From an uncultured Lachnospiraceae bacterium (GTDB taxonomy: Bacteria; Bacillota; Clostridia; Lachnospirales; Lachnospiraceae), in contig CACZBM010000002.1 of assembly GCA_902779445.1 (NCBI GenBank), positions 124,001 to 188,000 of the forward strand: DNA of 64,000 bases. The letters run 5' to 3'. The position numbers were made by a program, and so were the translations under genes. Position 1 is the first letter of the stretch; every line of letters begins with the position of its first letter. Shown here in pieces: positions 1-9,061 of this stretch. Below the pieces are notes generated by a model. That model ran no database searches, was not told the origin of the DNA, and saw only the letters and a program-made list of their open reading frames with translations.

Positions 1-769
1 ATACGATATGACTTTTAAGTTCAAGTACCGGTCTCACACACGACGGATCCAGCGGAACCTCGTCTGAAGGCCACATTCCGTACATTACGATACCGATACG
101 TACCAGATCCATATTGGCTTCCGGATAGAGAACTATCCCCGCCGAATTAGAGCAGTGCTTCAGCCTGAAATTAATACCTTCTCCTTCCAGAAGGAAGATA
201 TAATCCCTGAAGGAGCCGATCTGCCTTTCTGTCGCCATGGTACCCGGTTCATCTGCCTTGGCAAAATGGGTAAAAATACCTTCACTCACTACATTTGGAA
301 GTGAAAAGATCTCTTTTACAAGGTCAATGGAGCTCTCATCACTCTTAACACCGATCCTGCCCATTCCCGTATCCACAGCCAGATGAAAGTATGCCTCTTT
401 TCCCTGCTTTACAGCTTCATCGGAAAGGGCCTTAGCCTGATCCAGCTTAAAGACTGCAGGTCTTAATTCATTCTTTATGATATCAGGATAGGTGTCCGGG
501 AAAGTATACCCTAAAAGGATAATGGGCTTCTTAACACCGCCCTCCTTTAGTTCCAATGCCTCTTCCACTGTGGCAACAGCATAGCCGTACAGGAATTCCT
601 CTTCCTCTATCTCGCGGGCAACTTCAACAGCCCCGTGGCCGTAGCCGTTTGTCTTTACAACCGCTATCATACGGCTTCCTGCCCGGACATTTTTAAGATA
701 CATTGCTCTTAAATTTTCATGGACTGCATCCAGATCCACAAATGCAGCTACTCTTTTATATCTCTCCAT
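1..769 (-). CDS. alr: Alanine racemase, C-terminal part beyond the left edge
   Basis: PLP-dependent interconversion of L- and D-alanine, supplying D-Ala for peptidoglycan in the cytoplasm. The frame starts with ATG at 769 (MERYKRVAAFVDLDAV) and stays open to the left edge, about 256 residues. The PLP-lysine motif is seen as AVVKTNGYGHG (Lys39), followed by family landmarks HLAVDTGMGRIG, GIFTHFAKAD and HCSNSAG. The family is usually 370-390 aa, so roughly one third is missing, including the catalytic Tyr of the C-terminal barrel. It lies 180 bp downstream of the NAD(P)HX repair gene on the same strand, with a type A repeat between them. Identification is by motif and is firm. Confidence 0.95.
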   Translation of the reverse strand, partial: MERYKRVAAFVDLDAVHENLRAMYLKNVRAGSRMIAVVKTNGYGHGAVEVAREIEEEEFLYGYAVATVEEALELKEGGVKKPIILLGYTFPDTYPDIIKNELRPAVFKLDQAKALSDEAVKQGKEAYFHLAVDTGMGRIGVKSDESSIDLVKEIFSLPNVVSEGIFTHFAKADEPGTMATERQIGSFRDYIFLLEGEGINFRLKHCSNSAGIVLYPEANMDLVRIGIVMYGMWPSDEVPLDPSCVRPVLELKSHIV

Positions 770-813
770 TAAGTATTATCTCCTACCGGCTCATTTTCTT
801 GTCATCATATTAT

Positions 814-941
814 TGTCATCCTGAGGGCCTTGCCCGAAGGATCTAATAGAGATTCTTCGCGTCTCGTCTCCCGACTCGGTCCGTGCTAAACGCGTGCCAC
901 TGGCACGCAGCACCGCTCAGAATGACACAAGCTTCGCTCAG
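814..941. repeat. Type A palindromic repeat, long form
   Basis: Begins tgtcatcctgagg, runs through gaaggatct and gattcttcgc, and closes with ctcagaatgaca at 917-927, plus a short echo (gcttcgctcag) up to 941. The middle holds an insert with the perfect hairpin gtgccactggcac. Nearly the same long form is found at 25515-25637. It fills the gap between the nnr stop and the alr start. Confidence 0.85.
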
Positions 942-949
942 ATATAAGG

Positions 950-2470
950 TTATCTTATATATTTTATAATCTCCCCTGCTGTCACACCGTGCGTTCCAAG
1001 TTCTTCCGCCGCTCTGTCTCCGGAAGAAGCGTGAATAGCCACTCCCAGATAAGCTGCCTTTTCCGTGTCTACACCCTGGGCAGCAAGGGAAGCTATTATA
1101 CCGGTAAGCACGTCTCCGGATCCGGCGGTGGCCATGCCGTTATTCCCGTTCATATTGATGACCACATTTCCGTTCCTTAAAGCCGTAACTGTTCTTGAAT
1201 CCTTAAGCACCACTGTCACATGATAGCCCGATGCATAATCCCTTGCAACATCTATGATATGTGCTTTGATCTCAGGAATAAGGATACCTGTAAGTCTCGA
1301 CATTTCACCGAGATGAGGGGTTAAGATCACCTCCGAATCACATTCCGATAATAGATCAGGTGCCCCGGAAAGGATGTTTATCGCATCGGCATCGAGGATC
1401 ACCGGCCTGTTCCCTGCATTTTTAAGCAAAAGTTTAAGGATCGTCTGAGATACTTCATCAGTGCCGATACCCGGCCCTGCCGCGATAACACTGCACCAGT
1501 CGATGGCATTTTTTATCCTCTCCTCCAGACTATTCTCACTTTCAAAAAGAGAGGTCTGGTGAAGTTCTTCTCCGTATACTGTAACAAGAGCTTCCGGAAC
1601 AGCAGTCTGTATAACTGCCCGGTTATTCACATGGGTAAATACCCTGACCATTCCGCATCCGGCTTTAAGCGCAGCTCTTGCCGAAAGGACTGCGGCCCCG
1701 GCAATATCCTTATTTCCGGCAAAGATCAGTACCTTTCCGTAAGTTCCTTTATTGGAATCATTTTTTCTGTCGGGTAGAATGATCTCGTTATCATCAAGGC
1801 ATGATATCTTGGGAGTCTTACTTAAAGAATCATCTGTGATACCTATCGAAGCCACCGTTAGTTTCCCGGAATACTCAGCTCCGGGGTAAAGCACATTTCC
1901 GGTTTTAAGATAGCCGCAGCACACTGTTTCATCAGCTTTTACGGCTTCACCCAATATAAGCCCTGTATCAGCATCTATTCCGCTTGGAATATCGATCGAT
2001 ATAACGTATGCCCCTTCATCTCTTCTTCTGTTAATAAGCCTGACCGTATCAGCATATTCCTCCTCAACCGGTCTTGAAAGTGATATACCGAAAACAGCAT
2101 CGACTATGACATCATGGTTTATAACCGGAACAGAGCCATAAAAGATCCTGCCACACTTTAGGGCTTCTAAAGATAAGAGCTGTTCGCGGGATAAGGTTGT
2201 CATCTTTTCCACGGATCCAAGTATAAGAAACTCCGGATCATATCCCATCTCTCTAAGGATCCTGCCGGCAGCAAGTCCGTCCCCGCCGTTATTACCGCAT
2301 CCACATACAATAAGGATTCCGGGGTCACTTAGGTTTTTTACTCTTTCAATGACCCTTTCCACAACCTTTAATGCGGCTCTTTCCATTAAAACAGCCGACG
2401 GAACATGCATCTCTTCCGATGTTCTTCTGTCGGCCGCCTTCATTTCTTCCTTTGATAAGATATATCTCAT
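950..2470 (-). CDS. nnr: Bifunctional NAD(P)HX epimerase / ADP-dependent NAD(P)HX dehydratase
   Basis: Repairs hydrated NADH/NADPH: the N-terminal YjeF_N half epimerises the hydrates and the C-terminal kinase-like half dehydrates the S form. 506 aa, normal for the fused bacterial enzyme. Residues about 1-215 carry CGCGNNGGDGLAAGRIL and IDIPSGIDADTG; residues about 225-500 carry AGPGIGTDE, ILDADAIN, LTPHLGEMSRL and the glycine loop TAGSGDVLTG. The start ATG overlaps the stop of the upstream coiled-coil gene by 4 bp (ATGA), indicating translational coupling. Part of a rex-coiled coil-nnr-alr row. Confidence 0.95.
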   Translation of the reverse strand: MRYILSKEEMKAADRRTSEEMHVPSAVLMERAALKVVERVIERVKNLSDPGILIVCGCGNNGGDGLAAGRILREMGYDPEFLILGSVEKMTTLSREQLLSLEALKCGRIFYGSVPVINHDVIVDAVFGISLSRPVEEEYADTVRLINRRRDEGAYVISIDIPSGIDADTGLILGEAVKADETVCCGYLKTGNVLYPGAEYSGKLTVASIGITDDSLSKTPKISCLDDNEIILPDRKNDSNKGTYGKVLIFAGNKDIAGAAVLSARAALKAGCGMVRVFTHVNNRAVIQTAVPEALVTVYGEELHQTSLFESENSLEERIKNAIDWCSVIAAGPGIGTDEVSQTILKLLLKNAGNRPVILDADAINILSGAPDLLSECDSEVILTPHLGEMSRLTGILIPEIKAHIIDVARDYASGYHVTVVLKDSRTVTALRNGNVVINMNGNNGMATAGSGDVLTGIIASLAAQGVDTEKAAYLGVAIHASSGDRAAEELGTHGVTAGEIIKYIR

Positions 2471-3189
2471 TCCTGTCCCTTAGCTTCCTTGAGGCTTTGC
2501 TCTTTCTCTTTCTCTTTTGCTTCGTTTCGTATCTTTTCTTCCTTCATGGCCTCGCGCTTTGCGATAAGAGCCTGTCTGGTAGCTTCAATATCGTAATTGA
2601 TATCAAAGAGATCAAGTACATCCGGGCCGAAGATGCCCTGCATATAGGAATAAAGCTGTACATTAACAAGCTCCATATGCTGCTTCTTAAGGATGTTCTT
2701 TTTAAGCTCCATCCTCATGCTCTTTATCCATCCGCCGATCTCTTCTATATCTTTTGTGTTATCCCTGATAACATCATAGCTCTCTTCCATTGTAAGAAGC
2801 ATTAGATTCGTATTCACTTCCTGGATCTCCTTTGGCAGATCCAGCATATCATCATTGTATTTATCGATCTTATCATTGATCTCATTTATGAGACGTTTAT
2901 TATCGGCAAGCTTTTTCTCGGCTGCACTGTCACCCGATCCGGCGTCTGCGCCGTCCATATTGGTAACTATCTCATCCATGAGATTATTTTTGATCTTCTT
3001 TAAGTCTTTTAATTCATTGGTGATCCTGCCCTGCTCCTTCACAAGCTCATTAAGTCTCTGCTCGAGCTTTTCCATTTCCTTTGTCTTGCCGACTTCGCTT
3101 ACAAGCTTATGCCATTTATTGTCGAGAGTCAGGGTGGGCACGTTTTTTCCGATCAGTGCGGATTGAAATTTATCCCCCTTATCAGACAT
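2467..3189 (-). CDS. Conserved coiled-coil protein of unknown function
   Basis: 240 aa, soluble, with no signal peptide or membrane segment. Residues about 40-75 and 90-130 are heptad-like and rich in Lys/Glu/Leu (EKLEQRLNELVKEQ, LADNKRLINEINDKIDKYN), and the C-terminal 30 residues are highly charged (KEKEKEQSLKEAK). A less charged central stretch (residues about 165-205, QLYSYMQGIFGPDVLDLFD) could be a small folded part. The start has a good ribosome site (AAGGTGATTATTT-ATG). It sits between rex and nnr, 31 bp from rex, and is probably cotranscribed with both. I do not recognise a named family; a scaffold or regulatory role is only a guess. Confidence 0.8.
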   Translation of the reverse strand: MSDKGDKFQSALIGKNVPTLTLDNKWHKLVSEVGKTKEMEKLEQRLNELVKEQGRITNELKDLKKIKNNLMDEIVTNMDGADAGSGDSAAEKKLADNKRLINEINDKIDKYNDDMLDLPKEIQEVNTNLMLLTMEESYDVIRDNTKDIEEIGGWIKSMRMELKKNILKKQHMELVNVQLYSYMQGIFGPDVLDLFDINYDIEATRQALIAKREAMKEEKIRNEAKEKEKEQSLKEAKGQE

Positions 3190-3220
3190 AAATAATCACC
3201 TTTCTTTTAAAGCCTTCCCC

Positions 3221-3877
3221 TCAATCATCTTCCGTCAATCCTTCGTTCAGTCCGCGGTTCTTTTCATTATAAGAAAGCCTCATAAGACTCTCTGACAAAT
3301 GTACGGACTCCACCACCACATCTTCCGGCACCGAAAGATCCACATGTGAAAAATTCCAAATAGCCTTAATACCGCATTTTACAAGAGTAGCAGCAGCATC
3401 AACAGCAGCTGTCTTCGGTATGGCTATAACCGCAATATCGATATTATTCTTCTTAATGAATTCCGGCATTTCAGACATGGGTAAAATAGGGATATTCCTG
3501 ATATACTGCCCCACAAGTGCAGGAGACACATCAAATGCCCCTTTAACAATAAATCCCCTGTTTGCAAAATTACCGTAGCCTGCAAGGGCGCTTCCAAGAT
3601 TTCCGGCACCTATGATGATAAGATTGTGTTCATGGTCAAGTCCCAGTATCTTACCTATCTCATCATAGAGAAAACTGACATTGTAACCGTATCCCTGCTG
3701 CCCGAATCCTCCGAAATTATTAAGATCCTGCCTTATCTGTGAGGCAGTTACATGCATTATCTGTGATAGTTCCCGGGAAGAGATCTTCTCCACCCCGGCA
3801 TCCCTGAGTTCGCCGAGAAATCTGAAATATCTGGGAAGCCTCTTAATTACCGCTCTTGAAATTTCCTTCTCACTCAT
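3221..3877 (-). CDS. rex: Redox-sensing transcriptional repressor Rex
   Basis: Winged-helix repressor that senses the NADH/NAD+ ratio and in Clostridia controls fermentation and hydrogen genes. 218 aa, typical length. The N-terminal DNA-binding part includes RLPRYFRFLGELRDAG and SSRELSQIMHVTASQIRQDL, followed by the family signature FGGFGQQGYGYNV; the Rossmann part has IIIGAGNLGSALAGY for NAD(H) binding. The promoter upstream (3949-3977) overlaps a candidate Rex site, so autoregulation is plausible. First gene of the row leading to nnr and alr. Confidence 0.96.
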   Translation of the reverse strand: MSEKEISRAVIKRLPRYFRFLGELRDAGVEKISSRELSQIMHVTASQIRQDLNNFGGFGQQGYGYNVSFLYDEIGKILGLDHEHNLIIIGAGNLGSALAGYGNFANRGFIVKGAFDVSPALVGQYIRNIPILPMSEMPEFIKKNNIDIAVIAIPKTAAVDAAATLVKCGIKAIWNFSHVDLSVPEDVVVESVHLSESLMRLSYNEKNRGLNEGLTEDD

Positions 3878-3948
3878 AAAACCACCGTTGTATACCCTGA
3901 AAATAGTACGATAAAATGCAAAAGTTTTGCTGAAATCATAACGCTTAA

Positions 3949-3977
3949 ATTATATGAGATTGTTAAGAAACTGTCAA
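3949..3977 (-). promoter_or_regulatory. rex promoter with overlapping candidate Rex operator
   Basis: Minus-strand -35 TTGACA (3972-3977), 17-bp spacer, -10 TATAAT (3949-3954). The 18-mer TTGACAGTTTCTTAACAA (3960-3977) covers the -35. Its right half is a perfect TTAACAA; the left half departs from the clostridial Rex pattern TTGTTAA-N4-TTAACAA. The promoter is clear; Rex binding is inference. Confidence 0.75.
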
Positions 3978-3987
3978 TCGGAGCCAA

Positions 3988-4140
3988 GGGAGTCAATGGG
4001 GACGGTTCCAATGCCATTAAGTTAGTGTCATTCTGAGCGAAGCGAAGAATCTCTTATAGCTGTATGAGAGATCCTTCGCTGACGCTCAGGATGACAAGGA
4101 GCTTAACTAAATGCCATTGGGACGGTTCTCAGTGACTCCC
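3988..4140. repeat. Composite repeat: type A element nested in a type B element
   Basis: The outer type B ends are gggagtca (3988-3995) and tgactccc (4133-4140), with ggacggttc repeated in the same orientation on both sides (4000-4008 and 4120-4128). Inside, aatgccatt-type arms flank a complete type A hairpin (4026-4096, tgtcattctgag to ctcaggatgaca). An uninterrupted type B copy is at 46801-46832. Confidence 0.8.
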
Positions 4141-4145
4141 GGCTA

Positions 4146-4174
4146 AAATGCCGGTGCACACGGCACCGGCATTA
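4146..4174 (-). terminator. Rho-independent terminator downstream of the ABC-F gene
   Basis: On the minus strand AATGCCGGTGC-CGT-GTGCACCGGCATT forms a strong stem followed by TTTTA. It lies about 135 bp after the ABC-F stop; a reading-frame remnant fills the gap. Confidence 0.75.
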
Positions 4175-4177
4175 TCC

Positions 4178-4330
4178 TGTTACTTATCCTTTATGTTTAT
4201 AGAAATATTGTATTTCTTATTGAGGTACTGATACCTGAGTCCCACACTTCCTTTTTCGGCGGGCTTTATGATGACTGATTTTTCTGAAAGTGTCGCCTGC
4301 TTGTTCTTAAGTGGAAAGGCTCTCCCATTT
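4178..4330 (-). pseudogene. Open frame without start after the ABC-F gene, possible gene remnant
   Basis: In the +1 frame relative to the end of the ABC-F gene, about 50 codons stay open to a TAA just before the terminator. The translation is protein-like (AFPLKNKQATLSEKS, then VGLRYQYLNKKYNISINIKD). There is no ATG, GTG or TTG with a ribosome site at its head; it begins after a TGA inside the ABC-F 3' end. It may be the tail of a lost gene or chance. No family recognised. Confidence 0.3.
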
Positions 4331-6241
4331 GATCATAAGCTCCTCATTCTGTTTTTCGAGTCCGGACAGTTCCTCGGATAATTCATTGAGACGTACTGCA
4401 TCAGTCGCTATTTCGGGATCAGAGATAGCTTCGTTTATCTCATCCATCCTCTTTTCATTCCTGTCTATTTCTTCTTCGATTCGCTTAATATCGTTCTGCT
4501 TCTTTCTGATCTTCGCTTCATTAGCCTTCTGCTCTTCCCAGGAAAGCGCATTCCCGGAAGTTTTCAATTTAGCGGATTCTCTGTCAGATGCGGAAGATAA
4601 AGGATTCACGTCACGCACGTTTCCTTCACGTAACAGCGCTTCATCACGTTTTTCCGTATAATAATCATAATTTCCGATATAATTTACAATGCCCCTGTCG
4701 CAGAGATCAATTATCCTTGTAGCTGTTTTATTAACAAAATATCGGTCATGGCTTACATAGAAAACAGTGCCCGTATATTCGTTTAGCGCTTCCTCAAGTA
4801 TCTCCTTGCTCCCGGTGTCTAGGTGGTTAGTGGGCTCGTCGAGCAGAAGAAAATTCGCATTTGAGAGCATGAGTTTAGCAAGAGAGACCCTTCCCCTCTC
4901 GCCGCCGGATAAATCTCCAATAAGCTTGAATACATCATCACCGGTAAATAAGAAAGATGCGAGCACGTTCCTTATCTTTGTATTATCAAGCATAGGAAAA
5001 GCGTCGCTCATCTCCTGAAAAAGGCTCTTTTCATTATGGAGCACCTGATGCTCCTGATCGTAGTAGCCTGTTTTCACATTGGTCCCGATACGGAAATATC
5101 CGGAATCCGCTTTCTCCATCCGGTTTATGATCTTTAAGAGAGTGGTCTTTCCGGTGCCGTTACGCCCAATGAGTGCGACCCTCTCTCCCCTTTTTATCTC
5201 AAAGGAAATGTCCTGAAACAGCGGGTTTCCGGGAAAAGATTTACTTAAGTTTTCAACAGACAGAACATCGCTCCCGCTCTCAAGTGCAGGTGTTATCCTG
5301 AACTTAATCTCTCTATCTTCAGCAGGCTTTGTGAGCCTTTCTGTCTTTGAAAGGAGTTTCTCACGGGATTCCGCTCTTCTTATGGATTTTTCCCGGTTGA
5401 ACTGCTTTAATTTGCTGATAACCTCTTCCTGATGACGTATCTCCTCCTGCTGGTTAAGGAATGCCTTTATCCTGGCATTCCTTAAGGCCTTCTGTTTTTC
5501 GCTGAATCCGCTGTAATTTCCATCATATGTCCTGACAGAGCCCTCTTCTATCGCAAAGACCTTTGTGACGACCTTATCGAGGAAATATCTGTCATGGGAT
5601 ACGATAAGAACCGCACCCCTGTAATTTCTTAAAAAGCCCTCAAGCCACTCTATGGAAGAGATGTCCAGGTGGTTAGTCGGCTCATCGAGTATTATGAGAT
5701 CCGGCCTTGTGAGAAGTATCTTTCCGAGCGCGACCCTTGTCTTCTGCCCGCCGGACAGATGATCGCAGATACTGTTACCGTCCTCCTCCGTGAAACCGAG
5801 TCCCTTTAGCACGCCGGTTATCTCGCTTTGCACCGCATATCCGTTCTTTAATTCAAAATCATGCTGGAGAAAGGAATAACGTTTCATTGCGCTCTCAAGC
5901 TCATCACCGCTTAAGTCCTTCATCTTTAATGAAAGCGCACTTATCTCGGCCTCCTCATCGAGGATGTCCTGTTTAGCACTTGTAAGTTCCTGAAGGATGG
6001 TATTATCAGAGGACACAGCATCTATCTGTGAAAGATACCCCAGGCTTCTTCCCGACTGAAGGGATACGGTACCGCTGTCGGAATTAAGAACCCCGGTTAT
6101 CATCTTAAGAAGAGTCGTCTTTCCCGTGCCGTTATTTCCGACGAGGGCACACTTTTCCTTTTCCTCTATATGAAATGAACAGTCCTTTAAGAGTTCTCTT
6201 TCACCAAAGGACTTACTGATATTACTTACCTGCAGTAGCAT
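4307..6241 (-). CDS. ABC-F family ATPase (ribosome-associated type)
   Basis: Cytosolic twin-ATPase without membrane domain; the family acts on the ribosome E site in translation stress or antibiotic protection. 644 aa. The first nucleotide-binding domain has Walker A GNNGTGKTTL (about residue 36), signature LSGGQKTRVALG and Walker B LIILDEPTNHLD; the second has GRNGTGKTTL (about 358), LSGGERGRVSLA and LLLDEPTNHLD. A charged linker (residues about 245-310) joins them and a C-terminal coiled coil (about 560-644, KRIEEEIDRNEKRMDEIN) follows. One base separates it from the icd stop upstream. Subfamily (YdiF/Uup-like versus a resistance type) cannot be set by eye. Confidence 0.93.
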   Translation of the reverse strand: MLLQVSNISKSFGERELLKDCSFHIEEKEKCALVGNNGTGKTTLLKMITGVLNSDSGTVSLQSGRSLGYLSQIDAVSSDNTILQELTSAKQDILDEEAEISALSLKMKDLSGDELESAMKRYSFLQHDFELKNGYAVQSEITGVLKGLGFTEEDGNSICDHLSGGQKTRVALGKILLTRPDLIILDEPTNHLDISSIEWLEGFLRNYRGAVLIVSHDRYFLDKVVTKVFAIEEGSVRTYDGNYSGFSEKQKALRNARIKAFLNQQEEIRHQEEVISKLKQFNREKSIRRAESREKLLSKTERLTKPAEDREIKFRITPALESGSDVLSVENLSKSFPGNPLFQDISFEIKRGERVALIGRNGTGKTTLLKIINRMEKADSGYFRIGTNVKTGYYDQEHQVLHNEKSLFQEMSDAFPMLDNTKIRNVLASFLFTGDDVFKLIGDLSGGERGRVSLAKLMLSNANFLLLDEPTNHLDTGSKEILEEALNEYTGTVFYVSHDRYFVNKTATRIIDLCDRGIVNYIGNYDYYTEKRDEALLREGNVRDVNPLSSASDRESAKLKTSGNALSWEEQKANEAKIRKKQNDIKRIEEEIDRNEKRMDEINEAISDPEIATDAVRLNELSEELSGLEKQNEELMIKWESLST

Positions 6242-6242
6242 A

Positions 6243-7451
6243 TCAAACCGTCTTTTCCAGTCTTTCTCTTACCGCTCTAATAAAGTCAAGTGTACTTAAC
6301 TTCTTCACATTCGGTAGATCTGAAATAAGCGCGAGATCCCCTGTCATCTCACCGCTCTCGATAGTATCAAGAGTAGCCTTTTCCAGCTTGTCCGCAAACT
6401 CCATAAGCTCAGGGATATTATCAAATTCACCCCTCTTACGGAGAGCTCCGCTCCATGCAAATATGGTCGCAACAGAATTTGTGCTGGTTTCCTGGCCCTC
6501 AAGATGCTTATAATAATGTCTCTGTACGGTGCCGTGGGCTGCTTCGTACTCGTACTTTCCGTCAGGGCTGACAAGCACTGACGTCATCATCGCAAGTGAA
6601 CCACAGGCAGAAGCCATCATATCACTCATAACATCACCGTCATAATTCTTGCAGGCCCAGATAAATCCGCCTTTACTTCTCATTACCCTTGCAACCGCAT
6701 CATCAATAAGTGTGTAGAAGTACTCTATTCCGGCCTTTTCAAACTTTTCCTTAAATTCAGTATCATATACACGCTGGAATATATCCCTGAAATCCCCGTC
6801 ATAGATCTTGGAGATAGTATCTTTAGACGCAAACCAGAGATCCTGCTTCTGTCCATAGGCATAATTCATGCAGCTTCTTGCAAAGCTTTCAATGGAATTA
6901 TCAAGATTATGGGTTCCCTGAAGTACTCCGGGACCCTTAAATTCATGTATTGTTTTCCTGATCTCTTTTCCGTCCTCCCCTGTGAATACCAGTTCTGCCT
7001 TACCAGCACCGGGAACACGGATCTCGGTATTTTTATAAACATCACCATAACCATGACGTGCAAGGGTTATGGGCTTTTCCCAGTTCCATACATGGGGTTT
7101 TATACCTTTTATAAGAATAGGAGCCCTGAATATGGTTCCGTCCATAATGCCTCTTATGGTTCCGTTGGGGCTCTTATACATCTCTTTCAGATCATATTCT
7201 TTTACTCTGGCATCATTGGGGGTAATGGTAGCACATTTAACAGCCACACCGTACTTTAATGCAGCATTGGCAGAATCCACTGTCACCTGGTCTCCTGTCT
7301 CATCCCTGTGCTTCAGACCCAGATCATAGTACTCGGTCTTTAGATCGATAAATGGGTGGATCAGTTCTTCCTTTATATACTGCCATATGATCCGGGTCAT
7401 CTCATCCCCGTCCATCTCCACTATAGGTGTCACCATCTGAATTTTAGACAT
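6243..7451 (-). CDS. icd: NADP-dependent isocitrate dehydrogenase, family II
   Basis: Oxidative decarboxylation of isocitrate to 2-oxoglutarate, giving NADPH and the carbon skeleton for glutamate. 402 aa; the N-terminus [19 protein letters not shown] and motifs [37 protein letters not shown] and [15 protein letters not shown] match the homodimeric family that also contains eukaryotic cytosolic enzymes, not the E. coli type. The start has ribosome site GAGGAGAATATC-ATG. A type A repeat lies directly upstream. In an anaerobe this probably serves glutamate synthesis rather than a full cycle. Confidence 0.96.
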   Translation of the reverse strand: MSKIQMVTPIVEMDGDEMTRIIWQYIKEELIHPFIDLKTEYYDLGLKHRDETGDQVTVDSANAALKYGVAVKCATITPNDARVKEYDLKEMYKSPNGTIRGIMDGTIFRAPILIKGIKPHVWNWEKPITLARHGYGDVYKNTEIRVPGAGKAELVFTGEDGKEIRKTIHEFKGPGVLQGTHNLDNSIESFARSCMNYAYGQKQDLWFASKDTISKIYDGDFRDIFQRVYDTEFKEKFEKAGIEYFYTLIDDAVARVMRSKGGFIWACKNYDGDVMSDMMASACGSLAMMTSVLVSPDGKYEYEAAHGTVQRHYYKHLEGQETSTNSVATIFAWSGALRKRGEFDNIPELMEFADKLEKATLDTIESGEMTGDLALISDLPNVKKLSTLDFIRAVRERLEKTV

Positions 7452-7476
7452 GATATTCTCCTCTGCAAATTGTTGC

Positions 7477-7580
7477 TGTCATCCTGAGGGCTTATGCCCG
7501 AAGGATCTCAGAGATTCTTCGCTTCGCTCAGAATGACACGGGCTTCGCTCAGAATGACGCGGGCTTCGCTCAGAATGACA
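7477..7580. repeat. Type A repeat with tandem right ends
   Basis: Starts tgtcatcctgagggcttatgcccgaaggatct in two adjoining parts, then agattcttcgcttcgctc-agaatgaca, followed by two further copies of the 19-20 bp unit ggcttcgctcagaatgac up to 7580. Lies between icd and the MATE gene. Confidence 0.85.
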
Positions 7581-7620
7581 TTACTTCCACTAAAGCTTTT
7601 CCCAAATTATACCATCCCCG

Positions 7621-8994
7621 TCAACCCATCTTCTTTATTTCTGAACCTGCCAGCGGTATCGCAAGAAACAGCGACAATACATCTGCGATGGGCTGGGATA
7701 TCTCCACTCCCCGGAGGCCGAAAACCTTCGGCAGCACAAGGATCAGCGGTATAAAGAAAAGCCCGTTCCTGCTGGAAGACGTAATAGAAGCCTTTACTCC
7801 TTTACCCGTGGACTGAAGCATCATATTTGATATGACTACACAGGCTAAAAACGGCAGGGTTGCTGCCTGGAATCTGAGCGCCACGGCACCCACGGCAATA
7901 ACATCTTCATCATTCCTGAAGAACCCAATGATCTCCGGTGCAAATAAGAGACAGAATGCGGCCATCACAATAAGGAAAAGCGTACCGTACTTAACGCAGA
8001 AGAAATAACCTTCCTTAACCCGGTCTTTCTTATTGGCTCCGTAATTAAAAGAACATACCGGCTGGTATCCCTGACCAAATCCGATCATGGCGCTTGCCAC
8101 AAACATCATGGTCCTTGTGGTAATACTCATTCCCGCAATAGCTGCATTCCCATAAACACCTGCAGCCCTGTTAAGGAGAATAGTTGAAACAGCAGTAAGT
8201 CCCTGCCTGAATATGGCGGGAGCTCCTCCGTTTACTATTTCAATAAGGAAGTGGGGATTTAATCTGATGTTTGAAAATCTAAGAGGGATATTGGGGCCTC
8301 TCATACAGCCGAGAAACAGTATAAAAAAGCTCATTATCTGGCCGCCGATTGTGGCGAGAGCTGCTCCAGATACACCCATCTTAAATCCGAAGATCAGCAG
8401 TGGATCAAGACCTATGTTTATAATTGCTCCCATCAAAAGCCCGGCCATTGCATAAACAGCACTTCCCTGATACCTTAGCTGGTTATTTAATACGAACTGT
8501 CCCATTGTGAAAGGACCGCCGATGGCGATGATCCTGAGATACTTCATGGTCTCATCTATGGTATCACCGGAAGCTCCGAGGAAAACAGCCACCGGCCTTA
8601 AGTACATATTTATAAGAATGGCAGCTATTATCCCTAAGATAAAAGAAAGAGCAATCCCTGTTGCTGCCATCTTTTCAGCTTCTTCCTGATCTCCGGCTCC
8701 CAGCATCCGCGAAAGATAATTACCTGACCCCTGACCGCAGAAAAATCCCATGGCCTGGATAATAGCCATCACAGAAAAAGACAGCCCCACTGCGGCAATG
8801 GCTTCAGTAGATATCCTTCCCACAAAAAAAGTATCCACGCCATTATAAAGGGCTGTCACAAGCATACTGATAATGGTAGGTATGGCAAGCCGTGGTATCA
8901 GAACCTTTACCGGTGTCTCCGTAAGTTCCCTGTATCTCTTAGCCGCTGCATTTTCAGCACTTCTGGCATTATTGTTTTCTGTATTCGTATTCAC
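7621..8994 (-). CDS. MATE family multidrug/cation antiporter
   Basis: Inner-membrane exporter of the NorM/DinF type, 457 aa, with about 12 hydrophobic segments in two homologous halves (IPTIISMLVTALYNGVDTFFVG at the N-terminus; IAGMSITTRTMMFVASAMIGFGQGYQPVCSFNYGA in the second half, the typical MATE GQGxQPxxxxNYGA stretch). Substrates cannot be read from sequence; drug or metabolite efflux driven by Na+ or H+ is usual. It is downstream of icd but separated by a repeat, so cotranscription is uncertain. A terminator for the following surface operon lies just beyond its start. Confidence 0.93.
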   Translation of the reverse strand: MNTNTENNNARSAENAAAKRYRELTETPVKVLIPRLAIPTIISMLVTALYNGVDTFFVGRISTEAIAAVGLSFSVMAIIQAMGFFCGQGSGNYLSRMLGAGDQEEAEKMAATGIALSFILGIIAAILINMYLRPVAVFLGASGDTIDETMKYLRIIAIGGPFTMGQFVLNNQLRYQGSAVYAMAGLLMGAIINIGLDPLLIFGFKMGVSGAALATIGGQIMSFFILFLGCMRGPNIPLRFSNIRLNPHFLIEIVNGGAPAIFRQGLTAVSTILLNRAAGVYGNAAIAGMSITTRTMMFVASAMIGFGQGYQPVCSFNYGANKKDRVKEGYFFCVKYGTLFLIVMAAFCLLFAPEIIGFFRNDEDVIAVGAVALRFQAATLPFLACVVISNMMLQSTGKGVKASITSSSRNGLFFIPLILVLPKVFGLRGVEISQPIADVLSLFLAIPLAGSEIKKMG

Positions 8995-9022
8995 GACAAA
9001 ATAATACCATATCAGTCAAATT

Positions 9023-9056
9023 AAAAACAGGAAAGGCGGATGCCTTCCCTGTTTTA
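9023..9056 (-). terminator. Terminator of the surface-protein operon
   Basis: Minus strand AAACAGGGAAGGC-ATCC-GCCTTTCCTGTTTTT: a 12-13 bp stem followed by a T run, immediately after the stop of the 1388-aa surface protein. Confidence 0.85.
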
Positions 9057-9061
9057 TCCTG

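Noticed and set aside
2371..2805. Plus-strand hydrophobic frame over nnr and the coiled-coil gene
   Set aside because: Antisense of the Lys/Glu-rich coding sequence, which reads as Phe/Leu-rich on the other strand.
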